Source of the DNA: Echinarachnius parma
Taxonomy: Eukaryota > Echinodermata > Echinoidea > Clypeasteroida > Echinarachniidae
Reading direction: 5' to 3'
NCBI GenBank assembly: GCA_037951105.1
Contig: JBAMJV010005523.1
Span: 62,001-126,000 of the forward strand
DNA length: 64,000 bases
The notes under the pieces are model-generated. The model was not told the DNA's origin. It saw nothing but the letters and a program-made list of their open reading frames with translations, and did not search any database. Of this stretch, positions 22,612 through 33,910 are shown piece after piece (positions within the stretch are counted from its first letter, which is position 1; each line of letters begins with the position of its first letter). The position numbers and the translations under genes were made by a program.

Positions 22612-22982
22612 CGTGTATGTGTCTGTGTATTGATCATGTGGACGTGTGCGTCGGTGTATATGAACCCACAACATGTGTAGAGGCATTGCTTCATATGCAC
22701 GGGTACACATCATAGGGTACAGCTGCAAAGCGCCCGTTGTTTGAGTTGGCCAAAATCTGTTTATATACGGCTCTGTGGCCGTGTTCACCTGCAAGGCTTA
22801 TGAATAATGCATGAAAATACACTCGTCACACATACAATAAACATATATGAATAATGATGAGTAAATGACTGATGATAGGCGGATGCGCTCCGCGCATCGG
22901 GTTCGAGAACACCGGTTTTCCGTCTCCATATTAAACGCGATTAGTACCTGCCAGAAAGCTCAGACGCCTATCGGATAGGCTA
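22219..22982. mobile_element. MITE with 9-bp target duplication, copy 2
   Basis: Inverted ends of about 46 bp start TAGCCTATCCGATA; both flanks read ACTCTAGCT (22,210-22,218 and 22,983-22,991). The interior holds a (GT)n microsatellite at 22,566-22,608 and a short CATGCA-rich stretch, but no transposase. Same family as 19,157-19,289. Confidence 0.9.
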
Positions 22983-23499
22983 ACTCTAGCTGAAATAAAT
23001 CCTAGTGAGTGGTCAGGGGTTAGAGGGATCAAGGATATTTGTATTAGATTGGTACATGCAGTATGTTGTAGGGACCACATAGCGAAGATAATGGAAGGGT
23101 ATTATCATTTAAAAAATACAACAACAATGAGATAGATGTGAAAGAACATTGGAAGAAAGAGCAGAAAATTATCATGGGAAGAAAATAAGGCAGGAAACAA
23201 AAACCAAAATAAGATACAGATTTGGAAAAAAAATTGTAAGTATTATACAGACAATAAGAATAGAATAGGCAGGAGAAGAGAACTATTCATTGGAAAACGG
23301 GAAATACAAGGAGAAACATCAAGAACATATAATCTGTACTATAATAAACAAATTGGTCGCTTGCGTTAAAAACAAAGGCTACAATACAAACAAGATTACA
23401 ACAGTCCTGTTTTGTGGGATTTGTGCGTGGAAGCGAAGCGACCATCCCAGCAGCGTCCCCAGGATTTGGTTACCCTAACGTCAACTGACACGTAGCACA
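22983..23499. other. Interior of the long inverted-repeat element
   Basis: A-rich, no supported gene. It contains a short element-like end at 23,564 (AATTAGTACCTGCCGG), resembling the 9-bp-target family. Confidence 0.4.
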
Positions 23500-23930
23500 C
23501 TTCGTGAGCACTCTGGCAAGAAGCCCTTAGAAGGGTGGGGAGTAGGGGTCCGCTGTAATTAGTACCTGCCGGGGGCCAAGCGGCAGAGCCCCCTACCCTC
23601 AGCCTTTTGGATTTAGCTGGTGATTATAATTAACGTGCACTTTGCAAGCACCCTGATGGAACTCTGAATGGAATCAGTCAAGGGATACACCCACATGTGG
23701 ATCTCAATAGGGGTCAAGAGGGTGGGCCCCCAGAAGCTTTTGGATTTTCGATATCCAGAACTAAAGATGTTGTTCATATGCTCTAAAACAGGTAAAATAG
23801 TTAGCTACTAAATAGAAGTTATATAACGTTAGCTCAATTTTAGTAGGCATAGCAAGACATCATATATGCCTACATGGGACTGTGTCAGATGGCCTTAATG
23901 GGGCTCCACGGGCCGCAGCCTCCGGAAGAT
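23500..23930 (-). repeat. Right arm of a long inverted repeat
   Basis: Inverted counterpart of 20,346-20,720, for example CAGAAGCTTTTGGATTTTCG followed by TCCAGAACTAAAGATG, and TGCAAGCACCCTGATGGAAC. Confidence 0.6.
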
Positions 23931-24066
23931 TTTGGATTTTGGCAGTTAAGCACTCTCCAGATGTGGTTTTATAAAAATGTTGAATCAGCTTTCAGATATT
24001 GATGAAGAGGGGGCAGTGTGCCCTCATTTTAATGTCATATATTATTATATATTTCTGAACCCCAAC

Positions 24067-24860
24067 TATAGGTTTCCCGCTCAATTTCGCGATTCTGTCA
24101 TTCAAATGGGAGCAAAATGGGAGCAAACGAATTCGCGCGATTTGCGATCGTCGTGTCAAAGCAGCATTCAAATTCGTAAATAGTCGTTTAAAATCACGTC
24201 GGAGCAAGTGAATTTGCGCAAATGGTCATTCAAATTGGCACGTAGTCTACGCTGGTGTCTATTCGGTCATTCAAAATCGTGAAATAGCACGACGCGTTAA
24301 TTTGTATGCACAAAGTTGACATTTGGCTGCACATTCGCGAATTTGAGTGCCCATAAATGAACTCCTGTGTCTATTTACGAAAGCGTATGCGTATGCATGA
24401 ATTTGCTTGCACTTATTTAGAATTTGGAAGACCGATATCAGGCCCGTAGCCAGGATTTTTCAAGGGGGGGGGGGGGGGGGGGGGGGTTCGTTATTTACAA
24501 ATACGGGACCAAGACCAAACCAGAACGTGGCCGACACCAGGACCACTGTTTGAGAGTGAAATTGTTTTCGATTGAATTGAGAGTTCCAAAACGCTATTTG
24601 GTTGTCGTAGTTACGTGATGACAAATTTAAAAGGCACCCAAAGATATTCGATGCCGAGGCCGAGACCACGCCGGGTAAGATTGTTGACCATTGGTTTTAA
24701 AATCGACCGAGACCGGCAAAAGGTGGACCTTTCTGAATGTTGGGGTGGGGGTTGCATACGAGCATGGATACCAATAAATTACGCGGCAATGCGTGAATTT
24801 GAATGACCCTTAATATATTCGATTGAAAATTTGTTGTCAAATTGAGCGGGAAAACCTATA
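24067..24860. mobile_element. Foldback element with nested poly-G insert
   Basis: Ends TATAGGTTTCCCGCTCAATT and AATTGAGCGGGAAAACCTATA are inverted. The interior repeats ATTCAAATT and TTCGCG motifs. A poly-G tract at 24,465-24,486 follows the mark GGCCCGTAGCCAGGATTTTT, typical of the poly-G insert family. Confidence 0.75.
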
Positions 24861-24879
24861 TTTGAGGGTATAATTATAC

Positions 24880-24980
24880 AGGCCATCCCCACCTCAAAAA
24901 TTGGTGTGGGGGGGGGGGGGGAGGGCGAAATCCCCCCCCCCCCCCCCCCCCACTTCCCCCCGTGATCGACGCCCATGGTC
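24880..24980. repeat. Poly-G/poly-C hairpin
   Basis: A G-rich run at 24,906-24,922 is followed by a C run at 24,931-24,950, ending near GACGCCCATGG. It lies directly downstream (minus sense) of the exon at 25,002-25,169. Confidence 0.7.
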
Positions 24981-25001
24981 AAGCGAACCCGAATCCTTTA
25001 C

Positions 25002-25169
25002 CTCGTGGCTTGAAATGTCGTTTCGCATCGCTGTAAGATAACTCATCTAGCTTCACGGAGAAACCTGCGTCAGGTTCGGAGGTCTCACCTTCGGGTGGCG
25101 GAATGAGTGCGTCTTTTACCTGGCAAGCGACATCTCCTTGATCGGTGGTTTCTTTTAACTTATCAAGCC
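25002..25169 (-). CDS. Linker exon 8, middle gene
   Basis: 168 nt, acceptor CTCCTACAG and donor (CGAG then GTAAAG), phase 1 at both ends. Reads LDKLKETTDQGDVACQVKDA, then IPPPEGETSEPDAGFSVKLD and ELSYSDAKRHFKPRG. No known domain; acidic, probably a linker. It has no start codon of its own and is found only through splice borders and phase. The next exon in the gene (DD1 at 18.0-18.3 kb) also needs a phase 1 donor. Confidence 0.65.
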
Positions 25170-25533
25170 CTGTAGGAGTGGGGAGTTAAATTGCATGACT
25201 TAAATATATATTTTATCTAAATAGAAATCTAGAAAAGTCGATAAACTAGAAAAACATGATCTGGAGTAGTTTTTTAATTATGAACTTTGGATTAGCTGAA
25301 TGGAGCAAAACCTAACAGCGCCATTTCGGTTTAGGTCTTAATATAGGAGGGATACCTTCTCGGTGGTATAATATTTCATAATTTCTCAAAATTTTGTGAC
25401 AATAGTGCATTTCCGTGTTTTCGTACTCATTGTCGCTCTATCCGTTTGACCGAAGCATGTAGGATTGTACTATACAGCATGGATATTATCAACTGTGATA
25501 TAAGGTCTATGTCAAACTATTTGCGTTTCATTG
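25170..25533. other. Intron
   Basis: AT-rich intron upstream of exon 8; nothing recognised. Confidence 0.4.
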
Positions 25534-26083
25534 TTAAAGGGATAGTTGAGTGTTGGTATAGGGAGGCACTTCACAACATATTTGTTTGTGAGATAATGAA
25601 AAACTGACTGTCAAATTTGGAAGAACATTTTAATGACAGAATAAAACTTTATTTTAACAAAATCGGTTCAGAAACGGCTGAAGTATCCATTAACATATTT
25701 GTATTAAAAAATTCTTCACTAGGGGATATTTTGACTTTTTAAAAACAAAATAAAAATGCTTAAAGACTACTTTGAAAAGAATCTGAATAGGTTTTTAAAA
25801 AAGTGTTCATGATATCTCTATTGAATCATTATTTTAACAAAACATTAAATGTACAATTTTGTATAAAAATGGCTAAAACCAATTATTTTTTTAGAGAGCT
25901 GTAACGGCTCTTTTTGAATGATAACAGGGGTTTTACTTAGTCGTTTGTAATTGTGTATACTTTTCGAGCATGGTGAAGTTATAACTATTATTAATAATTT
26001 AATAATGACAACATTTTTGTACCATAATCGTGCGGGTTTTGGTTACTAAAGTTAAGTTTGACCAATATTTAACTATCCCTTAA
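25534..26083. mobile_element. MITE family A, complete copy
   Basis: Ends TTAAAGGGATAGTTGAGTG and AACTATCCCTTAA, with the family marks GGTTCAGAAACGGCTGA and GTTATAACTATTA inside. Confidence 0.8.
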
Positions 26084-26269
26084 AATGCTGTGTTTTATTG
26101 TCACAAAACCAGTAATGAATTGAGTATTTTTGTCTTCGTTTTAACAATCTCCTCTACCAATCATCTAAATGTTTAAAGTTTTAAAATATGTCTAATGTAA
26201 CTTCCATGACCAGGAACTATTAAAAGCTTAAAAAAAAACTATTAAGTAAACCAGGAAACGAAGCAAAAC

Positions 26270-26584
26270 CTCTCTCGGTGAGAACATTCACGTGTAAGTG
26301 GATAACATGAGACTCCACGTTGAGGCCGCAAAGCTGATATTCCTGGAAGTTGTTGTCCTTCATGACTTTCTGAAGTCCCTTTATTGCCTTGAGGCACTGT
26401 GAGGTCTTCGAAGTGTCCTCCTCAGTTATGTCGACCGCTGGTTGTTGGGCAACTTCTGCTTTGACCTGGACGCCCTGGGAGGCCTTTGAAGTGTCCTCCT
26501 CGGTTCTGTTGATCGCTGGTTGCAGGATACTTTCAGCTTGGTCCTGAATCTCCCGGTTTTGATGTTGAGCGTCGATTATTGTTT
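26270..26584 (-). CDS. Linker exon 7 with internal repeat, middle gene
   Basis: 315 nt, 105 codons, phase 1 at both ends (acceptor TGTCTTGAG; donor AGAG then GTTTTG, a weak match). Reads TIIDAQHQNREIQDQAES..., contains two related segments, QPAINRTEEDTSKASQ and QPAVDITEEDTSKTSQ, and ends NVESHVIHLHVNVLTER. No named domain; acidic and Gln-rich in the first half. The open frame through the whole exon and phase agreement with exons 6 and 8 support it. Confidence 0.6.
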
Positions 26585-26645
26585 CTCAAGACAAGAATGA
26601 GGACAGAATCGAATTAAGCTTATTGCATTTTAAAGATGTGGTGTT

Positions 26646-27480
26646 GAAGGGTCTAGTAACATTGTCCAAATTCACAAATCTTACCTAGAGCTCTATCGGT
26701 TATATCATACCTTGTTGTTTTTGTTGTATATACAAGTGGAAACATGGGAAGGGTTTCGATTTTCCCATTTCCTTTCGTTAAAAAAGAATATTTACGATTG
26801 TGTTCGGATTTTTATTTATCCACTTTAAAGGGAGTGTCCGCCTTTTGCAAACTGAATTTCAAAAGTAAAACGGTTATTTTCGTCTATGAACTAAAATGTC
26901 AGTTAACAGCTTGCCTGAAAAAGAATAGGGCTTGAAATCTCTTTCTCGTGGAGTAATAGACATGCAAATAATAAAAGCGACGGACCGTCGTTTATTTTGC
27001 GGGTCTTTGCCCGTGCAAGATATCGCTCACGATAGCTGCCGGCGCATTGCGGCTGTGCGTGAAACGCGCACAGATTGTGATCGAACAACGGCGCAAGGGA
27101 ATACTAAACAAAATACAGACTCGTAGAACTGACTTTGTAGTTGTTTATTCTCCATTATCGTGGTATATCTTTAAAACATGCCGTCAATCCAAATTACAGT
27201 GTTGTTCAATGCGGGTGATATATTCATCCTCATCCGTCTACTGGAAACTGTTCTGATGATTTTTAAAATGCGGACACTCCATTAAAAGTTATAACTGTGT
27301 ATAATGTCAGTGTATGCGTTAGTGAATATCATCTTGCTTTTTCGCTCATTATTCCTGGCTATATAATATCAAATGAACGTGAAAATGAATTCATTACTCA
27401 GTGAACATATCATATCACAACACAACAGTACAAATTTAATCAATCATATATTACTCTTTGCAAAATTAATAGATCCCTTC
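26646..27480. mobile_element. MITE family C carrying a nested foldback
   Basis: Outer ends GGGTCTAGTAACATTGTCC and a right end near ATTAATAGATCCCTTCAAGG. Inside, 26,823-27,286 is a second element with ends AAAGGGAGTGTCCGC and GCGGACACTCC. The nested insertion splits the GAATATTTACGATTG section seen intact in 4,743-5,283. Confidence 0.7.
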
Positions 27481-28024
27481 AAGGGATAAACAAAGGCATA
27501 AAAAAGCAGTTCCGCATTAAACTGTAAAACCTCAATTATCAATTGAAATTTATTTAATAATCGATTGCAATGACATAAAAGAAAAGAATATTAAAAACAC
27601 CAACAAACATGGCTTTGCCAATATAATCTATGACTTTTTGATAGCTTGGATGGCTTTTTTACGGCTACTTATTTACACAAAGTTAATGTTAAAGCAAATG
27701 TCGTATGAACAAACATGAAATAATAATAATTATTATAAAAATATTACACCAGAAAATAGATAAAGAAGTACATAAAACTAACAATATGCCCGGTAATGGA
27801 TTATCTCTAATTGCCACCTACTAAATCATCAACGTAAGCATTCTTGTAGATTACGTCACAGTAACTATCGGACGCATGATAGCCGTAATCAAAGATTTCA
27901 GACGTCATAAAGCGATGTGAAAATAAAATTGAATTGAATATAAGAAGGTCCGAAATACCAAGCTTTTTACAGTAAAAGCAATAACTAAACTATATTATTA
28001 AAATAACTGAATATATTGTCTTAC
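27481..28024. other. Intron
   Basis: AT-rich intron between exons 6 and 7; no feature recognised. Confidence 0.4.
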
Positions 28025-28114
28025 TGCAAGCATTTTCTTCCCCTGTGCGTGGCTCTTCGGGATCAACGACCGTCACTTCACCAGTCTTGGCATTCTTCTT
28101 CAGGTGGCCTCTTT
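28025..28114 (-). CDS. Linker exon 6, middle gene
   Basis: 90 nt, acceptor TTGTAACAG and donor (TGCA then GTAAGA), phase 1 at both ends. Reads RGHLKKNAKTGEVTVV followed by DPEEPRTGEENAC. No known domain; probably a spacer between the second death domain and exon 7. Confidence 0.6.
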
Positions 28115-28331
28115 CTGTTACAAGAAAGTAAAGGTAGTTCGGAGTCTTAAATGAGACGCACGGTATACCATCACGTGTACTTTGTTTGTATATGTACCAT
28201 GTCCAAGAAGTACACATTTTGATATTACGTTGAACAAATTGAATACGTTTTATAATAGTATATTTCTATAACATGAACTCTGTCAACTTGAACGGAACTA
28301 ACGAACAGAGAGTCTGAAACAAATATATTAC

Positions 28332-28652
28332 CCAACTGTCTTGCTAATTTCTTCAAAGTACTAGCTTTCAACACTTTGGAAACGGTTCTTGTCTGATCGA
28401 CGTTTGTATCTTGTACAGCCCTCCAATTGTACAGGACTTGGTACATCTGTCTAGCAGTGTTGCCATGGTGATCGCGGCGTATGAGGTTCATCTTGATGTA
28501 TGACGTATTGAGTCGCAGAGAGACTGGCACGGCGTGTTCCACAGGAATTTCTTCCTGAAGATATTCCAGATGGATCTTTTCCAAGGTGGTTTCAACGACT
28601 TGACCCTGACCATCATGCGACCGGGTGACGTATGACGACGGGTCTTCGGGTG
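28332..28652 (-). CDS. Second death-domain exon, middle gene
   Basis: 321 nt, acceptor CTTCTTGAAG and donor (TTGG then GTAATA), phase 1 at both ends. It begins PEDPSSYVTRSHDGQGQVV (about 45 residues of linker), then VPVSLRLNTSYIKMNLIRRD, then TARQMYQVLYNWRAVQD and VSKVLKASTLKKLARQLG. The last about 65 residues show the death-domain pattern: I..I helix, QM...L.NW in helix 4, L...L helices at the end. Such domains bind partner death domains. It follows a different death-domain type in the preceding exon, so the protein has tandem unlike death domains. Exact family assignment needs profile comparison. Confidence 0.75.
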
Positions 28653-29075
28653 CTTCAAGAAGGGTTAAAGGGTTACATTTCATAAAGTGTTTCAAACTGT
28701 GATCTTTGAGACTTCAATCAAACTAATACAATTGCAATATTCTTTAAAATTAGGTGTTCTAGTTTCATAAAGGGTTTTAAAAGTTTTTATCACGTAAATA
28801 CGACAACCAGAAAGCGTTTTGAAACTCTCAATTCAATCGAAAACAATTTCACTGTTCTATTGCCATAAACCAAGTAACAAAGTACGTGAGAAATGGTGAA
28901 GCACCACGTGACTTGGGATGCTTGGATCACTAGTTATCGATGGACCAGAGGAAAATTAATAGCAAGAAATCGTCCACAAAGTAACATGAACTTCCTTCTC
29001 ACAGCAAGAGGAAAGTAATCGTTAAATTAATTTTTCCAAATAAGCTGTAATAAAATAACACTGTGAACACAGTAC

Positions 29076-29327
29076 CTCTCTTGGCGAGCGAGTCTTGCCA
29101 GGCGTCCATACTGAGCAGGATGTCCTTCAGTTCTTGTCCGAGAACCAGGGCATCATCCGTCTCGCTACGCTGTATCCACGCCGACAGCATGGCAAAGGTC
29201 ACCTCTGGGAAGGCATCCACGTTGCTTCTCAAGTTGTCCAGTTCGGTGGGTTCGAATCCAAGGGTGAGACCAAGTTTGGTGTAGTCGGACTTCCCGATGT
29301 TCTTACTTAGGCTCCACAGGTTTATTT
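29076..29327 (-). CDS. First death-domain exon, middle gene
   Basis: 252 nt, acceptor TAACCAG and donor (GAGAG then GTACTG), phase 1 at both ends, one complete domain. Reads INLWSLSKNIGKSDYTKLGL, then GFEPTELDNLRSNVD, MLSAWIQRSETDDALVL and LKDILLSMDAW. W in helix 1, the LGF..TELDNL helix 2-3 junction and ML.AWIQR in helix 4 are characteristic of death domains. Preceded by the Pro-rich linker and followed by the second death-domain exon. The left gene copy shows the first 72 bases of its orthologous exon at the window start. Confidence 0.85.
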
Positions 29328-29330
29328 CTG

Positions 29331-29853
29331 GTTACGAAACATTGGTGATACGGACAAACAAAATCAGCATCAACAACACCATTGCAAAACATGAATGCAA
29401 TTAACCTTACAATTCTCTTTTCATAATTTGGTTATAACAATAAACATCCAACACCATTATCTCAAATCTTATTAAGAACCATTTCGTATCAAATTACCAA
29501 CAGTTGTGGAAACCTTTTTTTAGGCATACATCAAATTGTATGTTTCCGTTTTAGTCCGATTGGCCCCGGGGATTGGCCCATTAATGAGTTGTATTTGTTT
29601 GACTTCATCGTATTCTTTATAGTGTTTTGGTTCAAAAGATGTTTTAAGCTCTTGTATGGGGCCATTGCTCGATTACATCATACATCTAGCGTGACTTCCG
29701 TCCTTACAAATGTTCCCTTACATGAAAGATGTAAGGATGTCCAAACAATGGTAGGAATACAATTTAAACAGAATACGAATTCCAAAATTAAAAGGGCCGA
29801 ATCAAGTGTTTGATAATCATGATAATGTGTAGGTAATGGACTATTCATAATAC
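29331..29853. other. Intron
   Basis: Intron between exon 3 and exon 4 of the middle gene; nothing recognised. Confidence 0.4.
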
Positions 29854-29930
29854 CTGGATCGAGAAACAAATGGTCTGGTTCTTGAACATGTTTAGGGGGA
29901 GGAGGAGTTTCTTCATTGTACGTCTGAGGT
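29854..29930 (-). CDS. Pro-rich linker exon, middle gene
   Basis: 77 nt, acceptor CCCACAG and donor (CCAG then GTATTA), entering in phase 2 and leaving in phase 1. Reads PQTYNEETPPPPKHVQEP then DHLFLDPG. The short counterpart of the 266-nt exon at 704-969. Confidence 0.75.
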
Positions 29931-30805
29931 CTGTGGGAAGAGAACAAACGGTATGTATTTAGAAAGAAAATATTTGTATCAAAGGTATTAGTGAATCTTG
30001 CATGTAAACACTGAAGAGTTTATGATGAAGGCCATGAACTGATAAAAACCCTTGTGGTATTTGTTTACTGCGTGTGTCCTTCAGCAACACATTTAATCCA
30101 CAATAAATTACTGCCCTCTACCCAGGTGTATAAATAGGTACCATAGTCGGGTGTTAATAATTAGCCTTAGCGCCATCCTTAGTGACAGCTCAGGTAGTAT
30201 GCTCCCCGGGGAGTTGAGGAAGTATGCAATATCATTTTGTGGGTTTAAAATGTACCTGATGACCGTAGGTAATAATAATTAAATACATTTTTAACTGCAG
30301 TATTTATAGTAGCTGCGCTATATGAATGTTCATATTAGTATTACTATTAGATACAGCTTCCTTTTTTATATTTTAAATGATACCTTAATTGTTGTATATG
30401 TACATGTACATGTTCAAAGTTATGATAAAATATCCAGTGTGCATCATATTTCCATTGTTTTTTTGGCCGGTTTTAACGCAATTATATAAATCGAATTGTT
30501 TGTGTATTGGATTTTTTCAAATAATCTAATAACATTGTCAAAACCCTCACTTGCAACTGTAGCAATTATCACATGCATCATTACTTGTATTCGTATTACG
30601 AATAGAGGCATCGACCACCTTTCCGTTTTCCACTTCTCTTCCGTTATGAAGATATGTATGATTGTTGTGTACAAACTTGTGTATAAGTATTACTGTGTAC
30701 AAAGTCAGTGCAATGAGCTGGCGGATATTATATTGCATTTTTGCTCATTCCTCGGTCGTACAACATTCATTTAGAATGCAAATTTTCACATAATCACTTA
30801 TAATA
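29931..30805. other. Intron
   Basis: No gene. At 30,476-30,790 there is a degenerate family-C-like segment (CTAATAACATTGTCAAAACC near 30,525 and TTCCGTTATGAAGATATG). Confidence 0.4.
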
Positions 30806-31130
30806 ATAATAGTAATGTTTCGATTTATATAGCGCCTAATATGATTGATAATCATCTCTAAGCGCTTTACAATGATAATATTACCCCCGGTCATAGAATA
30901 CAATGCAAACCAGCACAAATTGTGTGCACCATCTCCACTCCCTGGGGAGCATTCCTTCCAAGCGCTCATGGGCTCAAGAAGATCGTTCCCATAAGGCTTT
31001 CACCTCCTACCGGGTCCCCATTTATACACCTAGGTAGAGAGCAGCAATTATGGATACATTTTCTTGCTGAAGGACAAAGGCAGTGGGCAGGGTTCGAACT
31101 CGGGATCTCATGATCGGAAAGCGCTCATTT
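30806..31130 (-). mobile_element. tRNA-derived SINE, 5' truncated
   Basis: On the minus strand: a tRNA-like anticodon/T-arm part with a B-box-like GAGTTCGAACCC, a body with CTACCTAGGTGTATAAATGG and CCCGGTAGG, then TAAAGCGCTTAGAG, GGCGCTATATAAATCG and an (ATT)n tail at 30,806. The A-box part is missing. This layout is common among marine invertebrate SINEs that share a LINE-type 3' tail. Confidence 0.75.
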
Positions 31131-31687
31131 TAGACATATTAGATTAAAAATATACCTTGTTTCAAGGATTGGCCATTTGTTTACACATGTCAGAACGTTA
31201 CTATATCCCTTTAATAATCCATCGTGAAAAAAAGTGTAAATGTTCGTCTTTATCAAGCACATTGTATACAGAGTGGTAGGTGCAGCACACTTAAGCTGAT
31301 GAACACATTACTTGTCAATCGTCGATATTAATATTAAAATAGAAATGTTACGATATTAACCGGTCATTAGATGTATTATGTTAATTCTGTTTTTTGTGAC
31401 ATAAAATGCACACCTTAGGGTGTTTCCCTTAACATGAAAATCGTGTTTAACATCTTTTCAATCACTGCAAATCTATCCTAAAATACACGTTAGTGTTTAG
31501 TGAAACACCCTGCTAGTTACTGTTGCCACAAAAAAGCTTGTGGTAATGTTCAAAAGAATTGTACAATAATTGACAGTTTCATGATAATTATACATGAATT
31601 TCCTTTTGCCAAGTAATGAGCAAAATACTGTATAGTGTTCGTTGCTGGCATATTGTACTGATCTAAGATGATTATATTAAATCGTAC

Positions 31688-31928
31688 GGGCTCTCGATGA
31701 TTTTGAACTCCACTCGACCGACAAGAACAGCGCTGACAGCCTTGAAAAAGACGTGTAGCAGAAGATCCCCCGATGACGTCATGGCGGCATTAACGCGACT
31801 GACAGGCGAGCTGAAGCGTTTGATCTGCAACCCCTTGACGACCTCGTAATCTTCTCCAAGCAGGGAAACTTCTAATTCACTCTTTAGATCCCGCTTGACG
31901 TAGATGACAAGAATCGATCGTTCTGGTC
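31688..31928 (-). CDS. Exon 2, end of propeller-like region, middle gene
   Basis: 241 nt, acceptor TATTCCACAG and donor (CCC then GTACGA), entering in phase 1 and leaving in phase 2. Starts GPERSILVIYVK, contains SLLGEDYEVVKGLQIKR and NAAMTSSGDLLLHV, and ends in RVEFKIIESP. Close paralogue of 1,477-1,711. The most variable part is the last third. Unrecognised family; probably the end of the beta-rich N-terminal domain. Confidence 0.75.
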
Positions 31929-33910
31929 CTGTGGAATAGGGAATAGGTATGTATACGTATTGTATAGTGTAAATTCAAACCTGTAAATAAAAAAAAAACA
32001 TTGTTCAAGGATAGCAATACAAATAATAATGATCATAATAAGTACACATTAAATTTGTCACCTTGATTACCAAATTACGTAATACGTATTCCCTGACATG
32101 TATCTTCATCAAGTATTTATTAGCAATATCACTAACAATTTCACAATCAGATGGCTCTTATCACGAATATCAGTTTGAATGTTTATTTAGAAAAATCAAT
32201 TTCTTCACAGCGCAGTTGCCGAGTAATACAAAATATCAAAATATGGGACAAATTCAAGCAGAATTGACCGTGATATCGGGATCCAAACATGATGGAAACA
32301 TAATCGCAAATTATAAAATCGATAAAAACTGCAAACGTTCACTGCTCATTGTCATGTGATTACGTATTGATGTTAGGTTGGCAATAATGATGCATGGCGT
32401 CATATCTAAACCGAACACAAAAAGTAACTACCCCCCTAAGCAAATGCTTATTATTGCATACCTTGTACTTATCTCAAGCTATTATTTTTGCCAATATATT
32501 TGTACAGTTGTTATAAACATTTCGTGTGAAAATCAGAGATATCCATCACTTCATGGCTGAATGAGCGCAGGTTAAAGACAAAATGACCTACTTTCAGAAG
32601 TCGCAAGAACTTACGTATGCCTGTACATTGTTGTAAAACAGCATTAAAGTGATTCGTGTAAAGTGTCAGATATTGCACAAAATGACATTTGAGTTTGAAA
32701 GAAAACGTCCACTTTTTACATAGTGAAAAAAACGAATATTGAGTTGATATTTTATCACCGAACACTGATGGCCTGCCGTAGATTTGTTGCAGTAATAATC
32801 GTCCGTTTGACGAATTCCGAACACGTGTTTATACAGACGGTACAGAATTTGCGGGCGCTCAGGGGTCGTTGCCGTCGTGCTGCCGAAGGCTTCGGCTACT
32901 CCGCAGCCCAGATTTCGTTATCGCGTGGCGCGCCACCGGCCGCGGCCGGGCATGTTCAACTACGAAAGTTGTACGTTTATCCAAAAGCGTTGGCTAACGC
33001 TTTTGAAATAATGATTTTTAATGATAATTATTTTACTATAAGCTAAACAACACGGCAGAAGAGAACTGAGGAAGCTCCAAGTAATTTTCGTGGAGTTAAA
33101 CACTTTACATGGATGTCTTTAATGGCTGAATGCATTTATTATGGCTTATGAAACAATACTGATTGATAGTCCATCCATTTTAATTTTTTAATGACACTCT
33201 TAGTTAAATGCATAAGTTGCAATTGTAAAACAGTTCAACTAAACATTTCTCAATACTCAATAAACTGCAATAAAAATATCAATTTTGCGAATTTTGAAAT
33301 ATCACTAAAATATTCTGGCGAAATTATGAAATTATGAGCTGTTGTTTAAGGGGGTAGTTACTTTTTGTGTTCGGTTTATAACTCATTATTCAATCAGGAA
33401 CACATACCTTTATATGCCCATGGATTTCCGAAAATATTATCAGTTAAAAAGGGGAAAATTTTAATGTTTTACGCCCACGGATGCAAATATTTCTGATCGA
33501 GAAGAGCTAGAAACTGTTTTTAATCTATCATAACAAGTATTGAGAAGAGATTCCAATAAAACAAATTCGATTTTGTTTTTCTTTTGTGCGCTACACGCGG
33601 TAATTTGTTCCCTTTGACGCGCGTGTACGCGTCCGTCGCTGTCCGTACGACCTTGGATGCAAAATCTTTTTGTTTAGCCCTTGACCTAAATTTTTCCAAA
33701 TACAAAATTTAGCTGAAGAAAGATATGGCCAATTAACTGATATTTTTACAATGACGAAGAAGTATTTTCCTACTATTATAGTAAACAAATAAAATCAAGA
33801 GCGTATTCAGATAATGAGTTGAATGATTTGTAGAAAGGACTTGGGACTAATTCGAAACATTTAAATACAACTAAACACAATTAATACGTAACAATAATGG
33901 GTAATCTTAC
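31929..33910. other. Intron 1 of middle gene, expanded
   Basis: About 2 kb versus 0.54 kb in the left copy. Carries the inverted pair CGAACACAAAAAGTAACTAC (about 32,410-32,430) and GTAGTTACTTTTTGTGTTCG (about 33,355-33,374), suggesting a foldback insertion of about 1 kb. A GC-rich island at 32,840-32,950 inside it has small palindromes (GAAGGCTTCGGC, GGCCGCGGCC). No gene supported. Confidence 0.5.

Noticed and set aside
22407-22794. Cys/Val-rich and Thr/His-rich open frames
   Set aside because: Produced by the (GT)n microsatellite inside a MITE.
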